Origin: Chthoniobacterales bacterium
GTDB taxonomy: Bacteria > Verrucomicrobiota > Verrucomicrobiia > Chthoniobacterales > UBA10450
Length of the DNA: 5,005 nucleotides
Assembly (NCBI GenBank): GCA_013695905.1
Contig: JACCZQ010000465.1
Span: 1-5,005, forward strand
Direction: 5' to 3'
Shown here: positions 4,957 to 5,005 of the stretch, in pieces
Layout of the letters: every line of letters starts with the position of its first letter
How positions within the stretch are numbered: position 1 is the stretch's first letter
Position numbers and translations under genes: made by a program
Notes under the pieces: model-generated
What the model was told of the DNA's origin: nothing
The model's database searches: none
What the model saw: only the letters and a program-made list of their open reading frames with translations

Positions 4957-4970
4957 GGGCCGTGCGGCCC
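4957..4970. repeat. Hairpin GGGCC-GTGC-GGCCC near the right edge
   Basis: A perfect 5-bp GC stem without a T-run, in the last 156 bp (4850-5005), which otherwise hold nothing I can assign. It might contribute to transcription termination after the secreted-protein gene, but could be chance in GC-rich DNA. Confidence 0.2.
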
Positions 4971-5005
4971 GCGTTCGAGCGCCTGGTGTTTCCTCGACCC
5001 CGGAC

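Noticed and set aside
4970..4984. tRNA T-arm-like string GTTCGAGC
   Set aside because: The flanking bases do not form a five-pair T-stem and there is no acceptor, D or anticodon arm nearby.

Overview
The window is GC-rich, with strong G/C bias at third codon positions and several GTG starts. Its secreted and membrane proteins would fit a Gram-negative bacterium such as an Opitutaceae-type verrucomicrobium. That placement is an impression from composition and protein style; no marker gene is present to confirm it. I see no rRNA, tRNA, CRISPR array, insertion sequence or phage gene.

Left half (1-2284, minus strand): a tight three-gene block read right to left. The first two genes encode small membrane proteins, each with one bacterial PH domain (bPH2, YdbS/YdbT-like), and they overlap by 8 bp. 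One base after the second comes a family 39 glycosyltransferase of the PMT_2/ArnT-like type, whose C-terminal part runs off the left edge. The block reads as a membrane or cell-envelope operon; the role of the PH pair is not evident from the sequence.

Centre (2285-2570): a 286-bp divergent intergenic region, A+T-richer at its right end, with a candidate promoter on each side and a short inverted repeat.

Right half (2571-4849, plus strand): two tandem paralogues (180 and 212 aa) encode exported proteins with a conserved Cys...His...Asp arrangement like CHAP/NlpC-P60 papain-fold peptidoglycan hydrolases. Their last 120 residues align without a gap at about 70% identity, whereas the region after the signal peptide diverges. 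Between them lies a 518-bp spacer without a credible gene but packed with perfect short hairpins, including a possible three-way junction; it is a candidate structured RNA or a cluster of palindromic repeats. Three further hairpins separate the second paralogue from a small secreted protein of unknown function (157 aa).

The last 156 bp hold no gene I can support. The two most interesting items are the duplicated exported hydrolase-like proteins and the hairpin-rich spacer between them.
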